Below the pieces are notes generated by a model. It made no database searches. It was not told where the DNA came from and saw only the letters and a list, made by a program, of their open reading frames with translations. The position numbers were made by a program, and so were the translations under genes. Of a DNA stretch of 64,000 nucleotides, positions 34,597-43,612 are shown piece by piece. Position 1 is the stretch's first letter; every line of letters begins with the position of its first letter. Source of the DNA: Weissella confusa (GTDB taxonomy: Bacteria; Bacillota; Bacilli; Lactobacillales; Lactobacillaceae); contig CP168942.1 of assembly GCA_041871065.1 (NCBI GenBank), forward strand, positions 2,240,893-2,304,892, in the 5' to 3' direction.

Positions 34597-35904
34597 TTAA
34601 TGATTAGTTTGTAGCACGTAAATGAAGCCGATGAAGACAACTGCTAGTGCATACATAATTGGGTGAACCTTCTTGCCACGACCAGTAACGATCATCAAGA
34701 ATGGGTACACGATAAATCCAATGGCAATTCCATCTGAAATTGAGTAAGCCAATGGCATCCCAATAACTGTCAAGAATGACGCAGCAGCAATTGGGAAATC
34801 TTCCCAGTTAACAGCAGCAAGATTTCCAGCCATCAACACACCTACTACAATCAAAGCTGGGGCCGTCACGTGAGACGTCACAACCACCAACAATGGTGAG
34901 AAGAACAATGCCAACAAGAAGAAGAATCCTGTAAACACTGATGTCATTCCTGAACGACCACCAACAGCAATTCCAGTTGATGATTCAACGAACGCCGTTG
35001 TAGGTGACGTTCCCAACAAGGCACCACCCAGCATTCCGATTGAGTCAGCCATCAAAGCCTTACCAGCACGTGGCAATTCGTTGTTGACCAAGAACCCACC
35101 AGAGCGAGCGATTCCAACCAATGAGCCAGCCGTGTCAAAGAATGCCACGAGCAAGAACGTTAGAATAACCGGAATCATCTGCATTGTGAACACGTCATGC
35201 AAACCGAAGATGGCTTGTCCAAACGTCGGTGCCAAACTTGGCACACCAGCAACAATACCAGATGGTGCAGGAATCAAACCTGTTACCAATCCAACGATTG
35301 ATGTAATCACGATACCAATAAAGATGGCACCTGGAATCTTACGTGCGAACAACGCAAAACTGACCAAGACACCGAAAATCATTAGCATCACTTGTGGATT
35401 ACTCCAGTCACCCCAACCAATAATCGTTGACTTGTTGGCCGCGACAATCCCACCGTCGACCATTCCGATCATGGCAATAAACAAACCGATACCACCCGCA
35501 ATAGCAGCCTTCAAATCAGCTGGAATGGCGTTGATAATCGTTTCGCGAATGCGGAGAACTGTCAAAATCCAGAAAATAACACCGGCGACGAATACGCCTG
35601 CCAATGCCGTTTGCCATTTAACGCCCATTCCGATTACCACACTGTAAGCAAAGAAGGCGTTCACACCAAGTCCCGGTGCAATGGCGAAAGGATAACGTGC
35701 AACGGCACCCATAAAGATGGTTGCAATCGCTGCGATTAATCCAGTTGCCGTAAACACGGCCCCTTTATCCATCCCCGCAGCACCCAAAACAGATGGGTTA
35801 ACGAAGAGAATGTAGGCCATTGAAACGAACGTTGTCGCACCGGCCAAAAATTCCGTGCGCATCGTCGTCCCAAGTTCAGACAACTTGAAGTAGCGTTCAA
35901 ACAT
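34597..35904 (-). CDS. NCS2-family purine (guanine/hypoxanthine) permease
   Basis: 435 residues from the ATG at 35904, which follows AAGGAG; the longer frame to 35934 is rejected. About 12-14 helices with AzgA/PbuG-type motifs: TTFVSMAYILFVNPSVL, APGLGVNAFFAYSVV, FFDTAGSLVGIARSGG and SPTTAFVESSTGIAVGGRSG. Proton-driven import of guanine, hypoxanthine or adenine is expected. No purine riboswitch is visible in the 150-bp leader. Confidence 0.93.
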   Translation of the reverse strand: MFERYFKLSELGTTMRTEFLAGATTFVSMAYILFVNPSVLGAAGMDKGAVFTATGLIAAIATIFMGAVARYPFAIAPGLGVNAFFAYSVVIGMGVKWQTALAGVFVAGVIFWILTVLRIRETIINAIPADLKAAIAGGIGLFIAMIGMVDGGIVAANKSTIIGWGDWSNPQVMLMIFGVLVSFALFARKIPGAIFIGIVITSIVGLVTGLIPAPSGIVAGVPSLAPTFGQAIFGLHDVFTMQMIPVILTFLLVAFFDTAGSLVGIARSGGFLVNNELPRAGKALMADSIGMLGGALLGTSPTTAFVESSTGIAVGGRSGMTSVFTGFFFLLALFFSPLLVVVTSHVTAPALIVVGVLMAGNLAAVNWEDFPIAAASFLTVIGMPLAYSISDGIAIGFIVYPFLMIVTGRGKKVHPIMYALAVVFIGFIYVLQTNH

Positions 35905-36002
35905 GAAGCAAAACTCCTTATAAAATGTATTCACTTTTCTAAAAACAACTTAACTATTGTCGCACATTAAAACGATTAACACAAAGGTTTTGCAAACAAT
36001 AA

Positions 36003-36027
36003 ATAAAAAGAGGCCGAAAACGACCTC
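36003..36027 (-). terminator. Terminator of DUF805 gene
   Basis: Stem AGAGG / CCTCT with inner GTCG/CGGC-type pairing and TTTTTATT on the minus strand. Confidence 0.6.
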
Positions 36028-36060
36028 TAAACACGAACATTATCTCTATTTTTCCGAACG

Positions 36061-36399
36061 TTAACGATTTCCGAATTGCTTCGTTGGAATAAATCCGAAT
36101 ACAAAGCTCACAATATCGAAAATAATCGCAACGATACTCCAAAGCACAACGTGTTCAACACCAGTGTCACGCACGCGACGCACAATTAGTGACCACATTG
36201 GAATAATAATCAATGCACCAAATACAACTGTGGCGATACCAAACGGCGCCGTCCACCAGTGACTACTTTGTGTCCCTGCTAGCATTCCAAGAACCGCCAC
36301 AATCACAATGTTGATAATGTATGGCCACCAAAACTCTGATCGCGTTGAACGTCCTGAAAAGTTAAAATAGTTACGCCAAAAAGCGCCATAAGCACCCAT
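36061..36399 (-). CDS. DUF805 membrane protein
   Basis: 112 residues with three to four helices. The start YGAFWRNYFNFSGRSTRSEFWW and the loop RRVRDTG are the DUF805 signature. Function is not known. AGGGGG precedes the ATG. Confidence 0.9.
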   Translation of the reverse strand: MGAYGAFWRNYFNFSGRSTRSEFWWPYIINIVIVAVLGMLAGTQSSHWWTAPFGIATVVFGALIIIPMWSLIVRRVRDTGVEHVVLWSIVAIIFDIVSFVFGFIPTKQFGNR

Positions 36400-36539
36400 A
36401 ATTAAGTCCCCCTATATAATAATTTCTCCACTTGTAACATTATTGTAACATAACCTCGTCAATTAACCTTCTAAAAAGTCCTGACAGTCGTTTTGTTCAT
36501 TAACACATACTGTTAGAATAGAGAAAGAGGTGAATGACG

Positions 36540-37220
36540 ATGTACAACGAAAACGGACAGCTGCGCAATTTAAGCAGTCGTGAAACAGGACTTTATTTTA
36601 TTGCTGGCTTGCTCTTTAACGCTGTCGGTAACGGCTTAACTGTTGCCACCAACATGGGTTCAGCGCCCTGGACGGCATCTGCAGCCAATCTAGCCAACGC
36701 AACCGGCCTATCAATCAGTGTGTTTTTGTTTGCATACGGGTTTATCGCTGCGATTCTTAGTTGCATGCTTTTGAAGAGCATCGACTGGCCACGCGTGATT
36801 GGTAATTTACTATTCGTCTTGACGTTTAGTATCATTATCGGCTTTGTCTCATCATTCTTTGTCGCACAAGGCATCGGTGATTTACCAATGTCCACCCGCT
36901 TGTTGATTGATTTAATTGCAATCGTTTCAGTCGGTTGTGGGGTTTCAATCACCCAGCGTTTGCAATTCATTTTGCATCCCCTAGATGACCTAACAAATCT
37001 AACGCGTTTCATGTTCTTCAAGGGAAACGCCGGTGTCGCGCAAATTGTTAATTTCGCCATTCCGATGGTCATCTCAATGGCTGTTTGGGCCTTTACTGGA
37101 AACCTGGTAGCGGTTAACATCGGAACCTTGGTCTCATTCTTTTTCCAAGGAGTCGTTATCGGTTATGCCGATAAAATTGTTTTTAGCCACTTGGATCACA
37201 AATTAAAGTTAAATAACTAG
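36540..37220 (+). CDS. YczE/YitT-like integral membrane protein
   Basis: 226 residues from the ATG at 36540 (an ATG two codons earlier is also possible; AAAGAGGTG fits the later one better). Five to six helices, with FNAVGNGLTVATNMGSAPWTA near the start, as in YczE proteins. Family members sit near surfactin-type or transport genes; function is unknown. Confidence 0.8.
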   Translation: MYNENGQLRNLSSRETGLYFIAGLLFNAVGNGLTVATNMGSAPWTASAANLANATGLSISVFLFAYGFIAAILSCMLLKSIDWPRVIGNLLFVLTFSIIIGFVSSFFVAQGIGDLPMSTRLLIDLIAIVSVGCGVSITQRLQFILHPLDDLTNLTRFMFFKGNAGVAQIVNFAIPMVISMAVWAFTGNLVAVNIGTLVSFFFQGVVIGYADKIVFSHLDHKLKLNN

Positions 37221-37263
37221 TTGACACTAACCGGTTTGTCCGTATGATTAGTATCAACAAATC

Positions 37264-37297
37264 AACGCCGATTTGTTCTGTCAAATCGGCGTTTTAA
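37264..37297 (+). terminator. Terminator of YczE-like gene
   Basis: Stem AACGCCGATTTG / CAAATCGGCGTT followed by TT runs. Confidence 0.8.
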
Positions 37298-37328
37298 TTT
37301 CCGCACCCATAAAGAGGAGACGCCCACG

Positions 37329-38390
37329 ATGCACCCTGAAACGCTTGTATCACCGCGCCGTAATTGGCAAGATTTCACTTTGAACGTCTTAAATGGTAAT
37401 AGCCTCGGCATTATCATCGCTTTGTTGCCACCTGCTTTAACGAGCCAGGTCTTATTACTTTTCGGCCAACATCCTTGGGTTCGCCTCATCACCATGATGA
37501 CGAATGTCTCACAAAGCATGTTGCCAATTATTGCTGCGTTTGCGGTCGGTTATTTCCTCCGACTCAGTACGTTAGCGTCCGCCTCAATCGGTCTAGCGAG
37601 CGTCGTCTCAGCCGGTGTAGTGACGATTAATCCGAACAACACCTATACCCTAGCCGGTACCGGCGCGATTTTGAACATTATGCTCGTCACGTTCATTTCA
37701 GCTTTGCTCGTGATTGTGTTGGAACCTCGACTCGGACAACTAAAAATTATTTTCTTGCCCACTATCACGTTGTTGATTGGTGGTGGCATCGGATTAGCGA
37801 CTTTGCCTTGGATGATTCGCATCCAAAATGCAGTCGGCAATGTTGTCGCGGTGGCAACCCACCTTTCACCATTGCCGATGGGCGTCTTCCTAGGACTGGC
37901 GTTTGCAGCCTTGATTGTTTCACCTATTTCATCAGTTGGGATTGCGACTGCGCTTGGCATCGCTGGCGTCGGATCTGGTGCGGCAAACGCTGGAATCGTG
38001 GCTGGTGCGCTAACATTAGCCTGGATGAGCGCTTCGGTCAATCCAATCGGCGGCACAATTGCCCATGTTATCGGCTCACCAAAAATTCAAATGGCCAATA
38101 TGTTGCGCAAACCATTATTATTCATTTCAGTCATGATTGCTGCCGGAATCACTGGTGGTGTCGCAACACTCTTGTCAATCAAAGGAACACCGTTTTCAGC
38201 TGGTTTTGGCGCATCTGGCCTAATTGGCCCCCTAACCGCCTTGCAAGCCTCTGACGGCGCCTATATTTGGTTGAGACTGCTTGGTGCATATATCATCGCC
38301 CCTGTTATCTCAGCCTGGTTAATGAACGTGTTTTTCGTTAAGAAAACTAGCCTCATTCAGCCTGAACGTGATTTAAAAATTCCATTGTAA
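37329..38390 (+). CDS. Orphan PTS EIIC-type permease (PTS_EIIC_2 family)
   Basis: 353 residues, about nine to ten helices, rich in Gly/Ala. Recognisable parts are LNGNSLGIIIALLPPAL, GVVTINPNNTYTLAGTGAI and PISSVGIATALGIAGVGSGAANAG. This family lacks EIIA/EIIB domains and is often encoded alone, and none are adjacent here. The substrate is unknown. GAGGAG precedes the ATG. Confidence 0.85.
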   Translation: MHPETLVSPRRNWQDFTLNVLNGNSLGIIIALLPPALTSQVLLLFGQHPWVRLITMMTNVSQSMLPIIAAFAVGYFLRLSTLASASIGLASVVSAGVVTINPNNTYTLAGTGAILNIMLVTFISALLVIVLEPRLGQLKIIFLPTITLLIGGGIGLATLPWMIRIQNAVGNVVAVATHLSPLPMGVFLGLAFAALIVSPISSVGIATALGIAGVGSGAANAGIVAGALTLAWMSASVNPIGGTIAHVIGSPKIQMANMLRKPLLFISVMIAAGITGGVATLLSIKGTPFSAGFGASGLIGPLTALQASDGAYIWLRLLGAYIIAPVISAWLMNVFFVKKTSLIQPERDLKIPL

Positions 38391-38393
38391 ACA

Positions 38394-38427
38394 CAAAAAC
38401 GGTAGAACCTTGGGTTCTACCGTTTTT
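38394..38427. terminator. Bidirectional terminator
   Basis: Stem AAAACGGTAGAACC / GGTTCTACCGTTTT between convergent genes. Confidence 0.88.
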
Positions 38428-38437
38428 TCATATCAGA

Positions 38438-39193
38438 TTATACTGTGACAGCAACTGCTGCCTTACGACGCTTGGCAATTTCCCATGGTGTGTACATAAT
38501 CACCCACAACAACGCCAACAGCGACAGCACGACGGTGATGTACAAACCGCCGTGACCAAACGCTTGTTGCAAAGGCTCCAACGGTGATCCTGGCGCTGCA
38601 ACGTTTAGGAAGAAGAAGTTCGTTCCCAATTGCCCATTTACCCAAATGACAAACGGCACGACAACCACCAAGAATAATACTGGACGCCACAACTCACGCC
38701 AGTTTGGCACCATTTCACCACTGACCATCAACATCATTGGATAGGCAATCAACAATGCGTGGATCAAGAAGCTTTGTAATGCCCATTGATTCATAATTGG
38801 ATAGTAAGCCCAATCTGGGAATATTTCAGCCGCAAAGGCACCCCAAATCGTCAAACTATACAAGATTTCGCGGGTGGTTTTGTTAGGATGGATGGCATCC
38901 ACCGCAATCATCATCAACCCAAAGCCACACAAATGCAGCGGCAACAAACTTGGTTCCCATTGACCAGTCACAGCCAAATAGAAATCCTTAAATAATTCCA
39001 TCGTCCAAATGGCAATCGCAATCCCCCAACGTATGTGGCGACGACGACTGTCAGTTGCTGCAATATAATAGCGGACAATATAATAAATCAAACCCGCCAT
39101 CAGCAAAAGCATTGTGCCGTGCGTCAATGAAAATTGACCAAACCCAATGCCCGTTGGAATCGATGGTTCATAAGTGAAATAATACTTAAACAT
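38438..39193 (-). CDS. YwaF/TMEM164-like membrane protein (TIGR02206 type)
   Basis: 251 residues, seven helices. The motif LPLHLCGFGLMMIAVDAI and TIWGAFAAEIFPDWAYYPIMNQWALQSFLIHALL are typical of YwaF-type proteins; the conserved LHLCGF Cys is present, and eukaryotic TMEM164 homologues are acyltransferases through such a Cys. The bacterial role is unknown. AAGGGG precedes the ATG. Confidence 0.87.
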   Translation of the reverse strand: MFKYYFTYEPSIPTGIGFGQFSLTHGTMLLLMAGLIYYIVRYYIAATDSRRRHIRWGIAIAIWTMELFKDFYLAVTGQWEPSLLPLHLCGFGLMMIAVDAIHPNKTTREILYSLTIWGAFAAEIFPDWAYYPIMNQWALQSFLIHALLIAYPMMLMVSGEMVPNWRELWRPVLFLVVVVPFVIWVNGQLGTNFFFLNVAAPGSPLEPLQQAFGHGGLYITVVLSLLALLWVIMYTPWEIAKRRKAAVAVTV

Positions 39194-39291
39194 CCGGTTC
39201 CCCTTCGAATAAAAAATAGCTGAATAATTCCGTTACATAGCAATTTAAGCTATGATATTACATAAGATTAATCGAAAATTAGGGAGAAACA

Positions 39292-39990
39292 ATGAAGACC
39301 TACGCAATTGTCGGAAACCAGTTCGAGGGCCTCTACACCAAGCCATGGTCTGAGGTTCAAAAGTACACCCACACAAAGCCAGCACCAAAGTACAAGGGCT
39401 TTGCAACGCGCGCTGAAGCACAAGCCTGGTTTGATGATCAAACTGGCGCTTCAGGTGATTTATCACGTAAATACGAAACAGCTTACGATGGTAAATTTGA
39501 TGCAAAAAATGAATATTATTACATCTTCACGGACGGTGGTAGTCGCAATACAGGCAATGTAGCTGGTGGCCACGTGCGTCCAACTGACAAAGCCGCTTGG
39601 GCGATTGCTATTTATCGTGGCTCAGATATGCAGACACCAGTCTTCTCAGACAGTGGCGCTTTTTACGGTCGCACGAACAACGAAATGGAAATCCTTGGTC
39701 TAATCAACGCGCTTTTGCAGATGGCCAAAGTTTCTGAGCCAGTCACGATTGTCAGCGATTCAAAGTACGTCCTAGATACCGTTACGGATTGGATGTACAA
39801 CTGGCAATCAAAGGGTTGGCGCAAAGCTTCCGGCGAAATCGCTAATTTAACTGCTTGGCAACAAGTCTATGATTTGGTGCAACAAGTAAAGGATCGTTTG
39901 TCATTCATCTGGGTGAAGGGTCACGCAACCAGTGCAGGTAACATTCTGGTAGACAAATTGCTTAACGAAGCAATGGATAATCTCAAATAA
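39292..39990 (+). CDS. rnhA: Ribonuclease HI with N-terminal hybrid-binding domain
   Basis: 232 residues. Residues 1-50 form the caulimovirus-type RNA/DNA hybrid-binding domain (YAIVGNQFEGLYTKPWSEV, YKGFATRAEAQAWF). The RNase H fold (about 73-232) keeps the acidic set Asp81 (FTDGGS), Glu133 (NNEMEI), Asp156 (SDSKYV) and Asp221 (NILVDKL), and the WVKGH loop. It removes RNA from hybrids, for example R-loops and primers. Monocistronic, AGGGAG before the ATG. Confidence 0.94.
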   Translation: MKTYAIVGNQFEGLYTKPWSEVQKYTHTKPAPKYKGFATRAEAQAWFDDQTGASGDLSRKYETAYDGKFDAKNEYYYIFTDGGSRNTGNVAGGHVRPTDKAAWAIAIYRGSDMQTPVFSDSGAFYGRTNNEMEILGLINALLQMAKVSEPVTIVSDSKYVLDTVTDWMYNWQSKGWRKASGEIANLTAWQQVYDLVQQVKDRLSFIWVKGHATSAGNILVDKLLNEAMDNLK

Positions 39991-39996
39991 TTGCTA

Positions 39997-40027
39997 AATC
40001 ATCGTCATTTTTGACGGTGATTTTTTA
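39997..40027 (+). terminator. Terminator of rnhA
   Basis: Stem ATCATCGTCA / TGACGGTGAT with a loop of Ts and a following T-run. Confidence 0.8.
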
Positions 40028-40062
40028 TTTCTGGTCACCCTGAGCCCTTGATATTACTGTTT

Positions 40063-40124
40063 TGTGAAAACATTCACTACCACCTTTATAAAATCTAAAC
40101 CTTTTGTTGTGATAACTTTCACAA
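40063..40124. promoter_or_regulatory. Two CRP/FNR-like palindromes
   Basis: TGTGA-AAACAT-TCACT (40063-40078) and TGTGA-TAACTT-TCACA (40108-40123) have CRP-type half-sites with the 6-bp spacing and lie 45 bp apart. They sit between the rnhA terminator and the 3' end of the next gene. Confidence 0.35.
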
Positions 40125-40131
40125 ATAACTT

Positions 40132-40431
40132 TTAGTTGTTTGTATCATACATTAGACAGGTGCTTTTGACTGTGTCTTCAGCCGCCAATTTACCTACTGT
40201 TACTGGCAACTTTTGCAGCGTTTTTTCTTTAAAATCACCGGTTTCGGTTAGTACACCGACACTTTTCAACGTATAAAAGGCGCCATATAGCTTGATCAAT
40301 CGCTTCATCTTGGCAACAATCTGTTCATCAGCCCCTAAAACATCGAATCCAGATCGTTCTTTTGGTTGTTCACCATCATATACAGTGCATGATACCCGTT
40401 GTGCGCCAACTTTAAATACCATATATGCCAT
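40132..40431 (-). CDS. Small hypothetical protein
   Basis: 99 residues from the ATG at 40431 (AAGGAGG upstream; the frame to 40467 overlaps that site and is rejected). Beta-rich start MAYMVFKVGAQRVSCTVYDG, then a basic helix QIVAKMKRLIKLYGAFYTLKS. Soluble. Family not recognised. A palindrome TTTGTGAACTTCACAAA lies 77-93 bases upstream. Confidence 0.7.
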   Translation of the reverse strand: MAYMVFKVGAQRVSCTVYDGEQPKERSGFDVLGADEQIVAKMKRLIKLYGAFYTLKSVGVLTETGDFKEKTLQKLPVTVGKLAAEDTVKSTCLMYDTNN

Positions 40432-40507
40432 GATTATTCCTCCTTGAGCTTCGATGCGAACAAACATTTAACTTCATCTTTAAATTTTAAATCAACAATG
40501 TTGCTGG

Positions 40508-40524
40508 TTTGTGAACTTCACAAA
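40508..40524 (-). promoter_or_regulatory. Palindrome upstream of the 99-residue gene
   Basis: TTTGTGAA-C-TTCACAAA is a perfect 17-bp palindrome, sharing the TGTGA half-site with the pair at 40063 and 40108. Confidence 0.4.
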
Positions 40525-40566
40525 GTCGTTTTTTGAACGTCAAGCTGTAGGAAGATTTTTGTATAC

Positions 40567-40611
40567 AAAAATACGTTTCAATATGCATAATTTTGCATAT
40601 TGAAACGTATT
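40567..40611 (-). terminator. Terminator of HAD gene
   Basis: Perfect inverted repeat ATACGTTTCAATATGCA / TGCATATTGAAACGTAT with a T-run on the minus strand. Confidence 0.8.
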
Positions 40612-40620
40612 GCCGTCTTA

Positions 40621-41445
40621 TTATTTATTTAATAAATTTTCCAAAGTCGTTAAAACTCCGTCATGGTTATTATCAGCATCCGCAACAGGGTAGGTCGCAA
40701 TTAACGTTTTATCACCATTTGGCATCGCAAATGGACGCTTCGCTTTTGCCAACATTTCGGCATCATTCAAACCATCACCAAAGGCAACTAAATCTTGCTC
40801 CAAATCAAGGCCATAATGCTTCGCAACATAAGCCAATCCATTCGCTTTATTAACATCCGGCGCCACAATATCAACTGAGCCATACCCTGATGTCGTCACG
40901 TGAGCGCGATCACCCAACGCTTCACGCGCAGCAGCAATGAAATCCATCATTTGATGCTCGGCATACGTAATTGTCACCTTCAAAATTGGTTCGTGAATCT
41001 CATCTAACGAATCAATCATCTTAACATTTGAAAACATCATCAAGACCAATGATTGATGAGCCAGGTTCAAACGACCTTGATCACGCAACATGTAAACTGC
41101 CTCATGCCCAGTGAATAGGGCACCTTGGCGTGGATCGAACGGCAAATCGGCGACAACTTGCATCATCGTTTCAACCTCTGCTACAGATAGGCCAGATACG
41201 TTTAACAATTCACCGTTGGCTGTTCGAACGACTGCACCATTGTCGGCCACAACATCATAACGCCCAACAAATGGCTTAAATTGCTTATGAATTTGCTCTT
41301 CATCACGACCACTCGCAATCACAAAGTGCCCACCGGTCGCTTCGAGACGCTTTAATATTTGGTCGAAAAAGTCCTCGTTAATCCTTTTTGTATCACTCAA
41401 AAACGTCCCATCTAAGTCCGTTGCTACCAAATCAACTTTCGTCAT
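40621..41445 (-). CDS. Cof-type HAD-superfamily phosphatase
   Basis: 274 residues. HAD motif I ATDLDGTFL (nucleophile Asp), motif II VIASGRD, motif III Lys in DVNKANGLAYVAKHYG and motif IV VAFGDGLNDAEML, with a C2B cap between. Cof-type enzymes dephosphorylate sugar phosphates, nucleotides or FMN; substrate is open. GGGGGAAA precedes the ATG. Confidence 0.92.
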   Translation of the reverse strand: MTKVDLVATDLDGTFLSDTKRINEDFFDQILKRLEATGGHFVIASGRDEEQIHKQFKPFVGRYDVVADNGAVVRTANGELLNVSGLSVAEVETMMQVVADLPFDPRQGALFTGHEAVYMLRDQGRLNLAHQSLVLMMFSNVKMIDSLDEIHEPILKVTITYAEHQMMDFIAAAREALGDRAHVTTSGYGSVDIVAPDVNKANGLAYVAKHYGLDLEQDLVAFGDGLNDAEMLAKAKRPFAMPNGDKTLIATYPVADADNNHDGVLTTLENLLNK

Positions 41446-41500
41446 GATTTCCCCCGTTAGTAATTCCTATGTTTAAGACTATTGTATCCAGAATGCACAC

Positions 41501-41530
41501 AAAAAGCACCGACAAACATTGTCGGTGCTC
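41501..41530 (-). terminator. Terminator of ktrB
   Basis: Stem AGCACCGACAA / TTGTCGGTGCT with a T-run on the minus strand. Confidence 0.85.
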
Positions 41531-41535
41531 AATTT

Positions 41536-42879
41536 TTAACCAATGATGATTTCTTCAGTTGGGTATTGGAAACTCGTTGGCTTTTCACGAATGTTCATGA
41601 CTGAGAACATAACCGTGTACAAACCAACACGGCCGATGAACATCACAATCATGATGACGATCTTACCAAAATCGGTTAGGTGAGGGGTGAGCCCCATCGA
41701 GAAACCAGTTGTTGAAAAGGCTGAAATAACTTCGAAGACGATGTATTCAAGCCCTTCGCCCTTAGGAATTGCTTCCGTGATGGTTAACAACAATGACACG
41801 CCAATCACAAATACGCTGGAAATAACAGCCAACATCATCGCTTTAATCACAATCTTTTGACTAAAGCGACGACCACCGAAATTAACCGTTTCTTGGCCTC
41901 TGAGGGCTGCCATTGACTGCAACCACAAAATACCAAGCGTCGTTGTTTTAATACCACCAGAGGTTGATCCTGGCGTTCCACCGACGAACATTAACAGCAT
42001 GATGATCATTAAGCCGGCTGCTGAAATCGAACTAAGTGGCACAACTTCAAGTCCTGCCGTTCTGGGGACAACTGCCAAGAACAGTGTATCCATCACACGA
42101 TGACCAATTGAAGTCGAGTTAGCCAACGGCGCCAATACTTTTTCAGTAAACAAGAAGAACAAGAAGCCGAGTCCCGTTAGCCATGCTGAAACGTGTAGTG
42201 CGACGCGGGTGTGCAAACTCAAGCGACGCTGCTTGTGGAACAACAGCAAATCGCGCCAAACCAGGAATCCAAGTGAACCAGCTGAAATTAACAACATCCA
42301 AACCAATAAAATGTATGGATCGTTGCGTAAGAAGAATACTGGTTCATCAAAAAATGTAAATCCAGCATTACCGAACGCCGAAATTGATGATGCAATACTC
42401 AAATAGATACCGTGCGTCCAGCCGAAGCGGGGAATAAAGTCCGGCATCATCAAAGCAGCGCCAATGACTTGGATGATGGCAGATAGCGAGAAGACGTACT
42501 GCAGCACGCTCTTAACATCCGCTAAATTGCGCAGATTCAACGCTTGTTGCGCCATCAAACGGGCTTTCAAATCCATGCGCTGCCCGGTAATTGCAAATAG
42601 CAAAACCGCAAACGTCATAAATCCAAGTGCGCCGATTTCAATCATAATCAATAAAATGATCTGACCAAACAATGACCAAGTGGTTGCTGTGTTCACAACG
42701 GTCAAACCTGTAATTGCAGTTGCCGACACAGCTGTGAATAACGCATCCATAAAACTAATATGAACACCTTGTTGATGCGAAATTGGTAATGTCAAAATCA
42801 AGGCGCCAGCAAAGATAATTGCCAAAAAACCTAACGTTAAGACTTGTGGCGGTGTTAAACCACTGAATCGTTTTTTCAT
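41536..42879 (-). CDS. ktrB: KtrB/TrkH-family potassium channel subunit
   Basis: 447 residues from the ATG at 42879 (GGGGGA upstream); the open frame to 43101 runs into DnaA-box DNA and is rejected. Four M1-P-M2 repeats are visible through their pore loops: TAITGLTV, FGNAGFTFF, PRTAGLEVV and FSTTGFSMGL, where Gly lines the selectivity filter. Takes up K+ with the gating ring KtrA, whose gene is 7.4 kb away (50290-50958). Confidence 0.93.
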   Translation of the reverse strand: MKKRFSGLTPPQVLTLGFLAIIFAGALILTLPISHQQGVHISFMDALFTAVSATAITGLTVVNTATTWSLFGQIILLIMIEIGALGFMTFAVLLFAITGQRMDLKARLMAQQALNLRNLADVKSVLQYVFSLSAIIQVIGAALMMPDFIPRFGWTHGIYLSIASSISAFGNAGFTFFDEPVFFLRNDPYILLVWMLLISAGSLGFLVWRDLLLFHKQRRLSLHTRVALHVSAWLTGLGFLFFLFTEKVLAPLANSTSIGHRVMDTLFLAVVPRTAGLEVVPLSSISAAGLMIIMLLMFVGGTPGSTSGGIKTTTLGILWLQSMAALRGQETVNFGGRRFSQKIVIKAMMLAVISSVFVIGVSLLLTITEAIPKGEGLEYIVFEVISAFSTTGFSMGLTPHLTDFGKIVIMIVMFIGRVGLYTVMFSVMNIREKPTSFQYPTEEIIIG

Positions 42880-43612
42880 AATATTAAGTATCCCCCAACT
42901 TGATTTATTATACAGGATGCGTGATGAAGGTTTTACACAGAATTTTGTGGATAAATATGGGATAACCGCACTCTTTTCCCCACAACCTGTGGAAAACTTG
43001 TGGATAAAATGGCCATTTGTGCAATGAAACCCACTATCTACGGGGGAAAAGTCAGTGTGGAAAACCTGTGCGAAACTAATTGTTACATGCAATACCCCCA
43101 AATCTGGGCATTTCTAAACAATTGTTAAGTTTAACCTTAATTTAATTCGGTGATTTTAGCGACTTTCTGAATTCACATGCCGAAATGTACGCCTTTTATC
43201 GGTAAATATCACAATTTTCATGTAAATAATGCTAAATTATCCTGTTTTCCGAATATTACAAACTTACATCCTTTTCATACTTTGTATTCGATTATTTCAG
43301 GCAAAAATAGGGTGTGCAAAACTGTTTTTACTCCAGAATTTTTTGTGGCTTAAATTGTGAAAAATTATGATCAAATGCCGAGTTTCTAGCGTTTCCAGAG
43401 TTATCCACACGATTTTTACCCATCTGTGGATAAATGTGGATAACTATCCACGTAAACCCTATGAATCTTTGATATAATAACGTTTGTAGCCAATTCACAA
43501 CCTGTTAGTAACATGTGGAAAAGGTAGTAATTGCAATTTGTTTAAACAGTTATCCACAACTGTTAAAAACTATGATGAAATCAATAAATTTCTTAAGAAA
43601 GGTTTAAGACGG
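42880..43612. other. DnaA-box cluster with AT-rich tract, next to rlmH (origin-like)
   Basis: Six perfect DnaA boxes TTATCCACA: complement strand at 42946-42954, 42999-43007, 43425-43433 and 43435-43443; plus strand at 43401-43409 and 43550-43558. They flank a roughly 250-bp AT-rich tract (about 43110-43370). Near matches include CTATCCACG at 43444. No gene lies here. It is 20 kb from the dnaA-linked oriC and could titrate DnaA or act as an accessory origin. Confidence 0.75.

Noticed and set aside
35954..36142. 62-codon minus-strand open frame
   Set aside because: Overlaps the DUF805 gene in another frame and its terminator.
42880..43101. N-terminal extension of KtrB
   Set aside because: The added 74 residues are not membrane-like and overlap DnaA boxes; the ATG at 42879 has a strong ribosome site and the family start MKKRFSGLTPPQ.
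43538..43612. Upstream extension of rlmH
   Set aside because: It would add 25 residues to a family of constant length and runs through a DnaA box.
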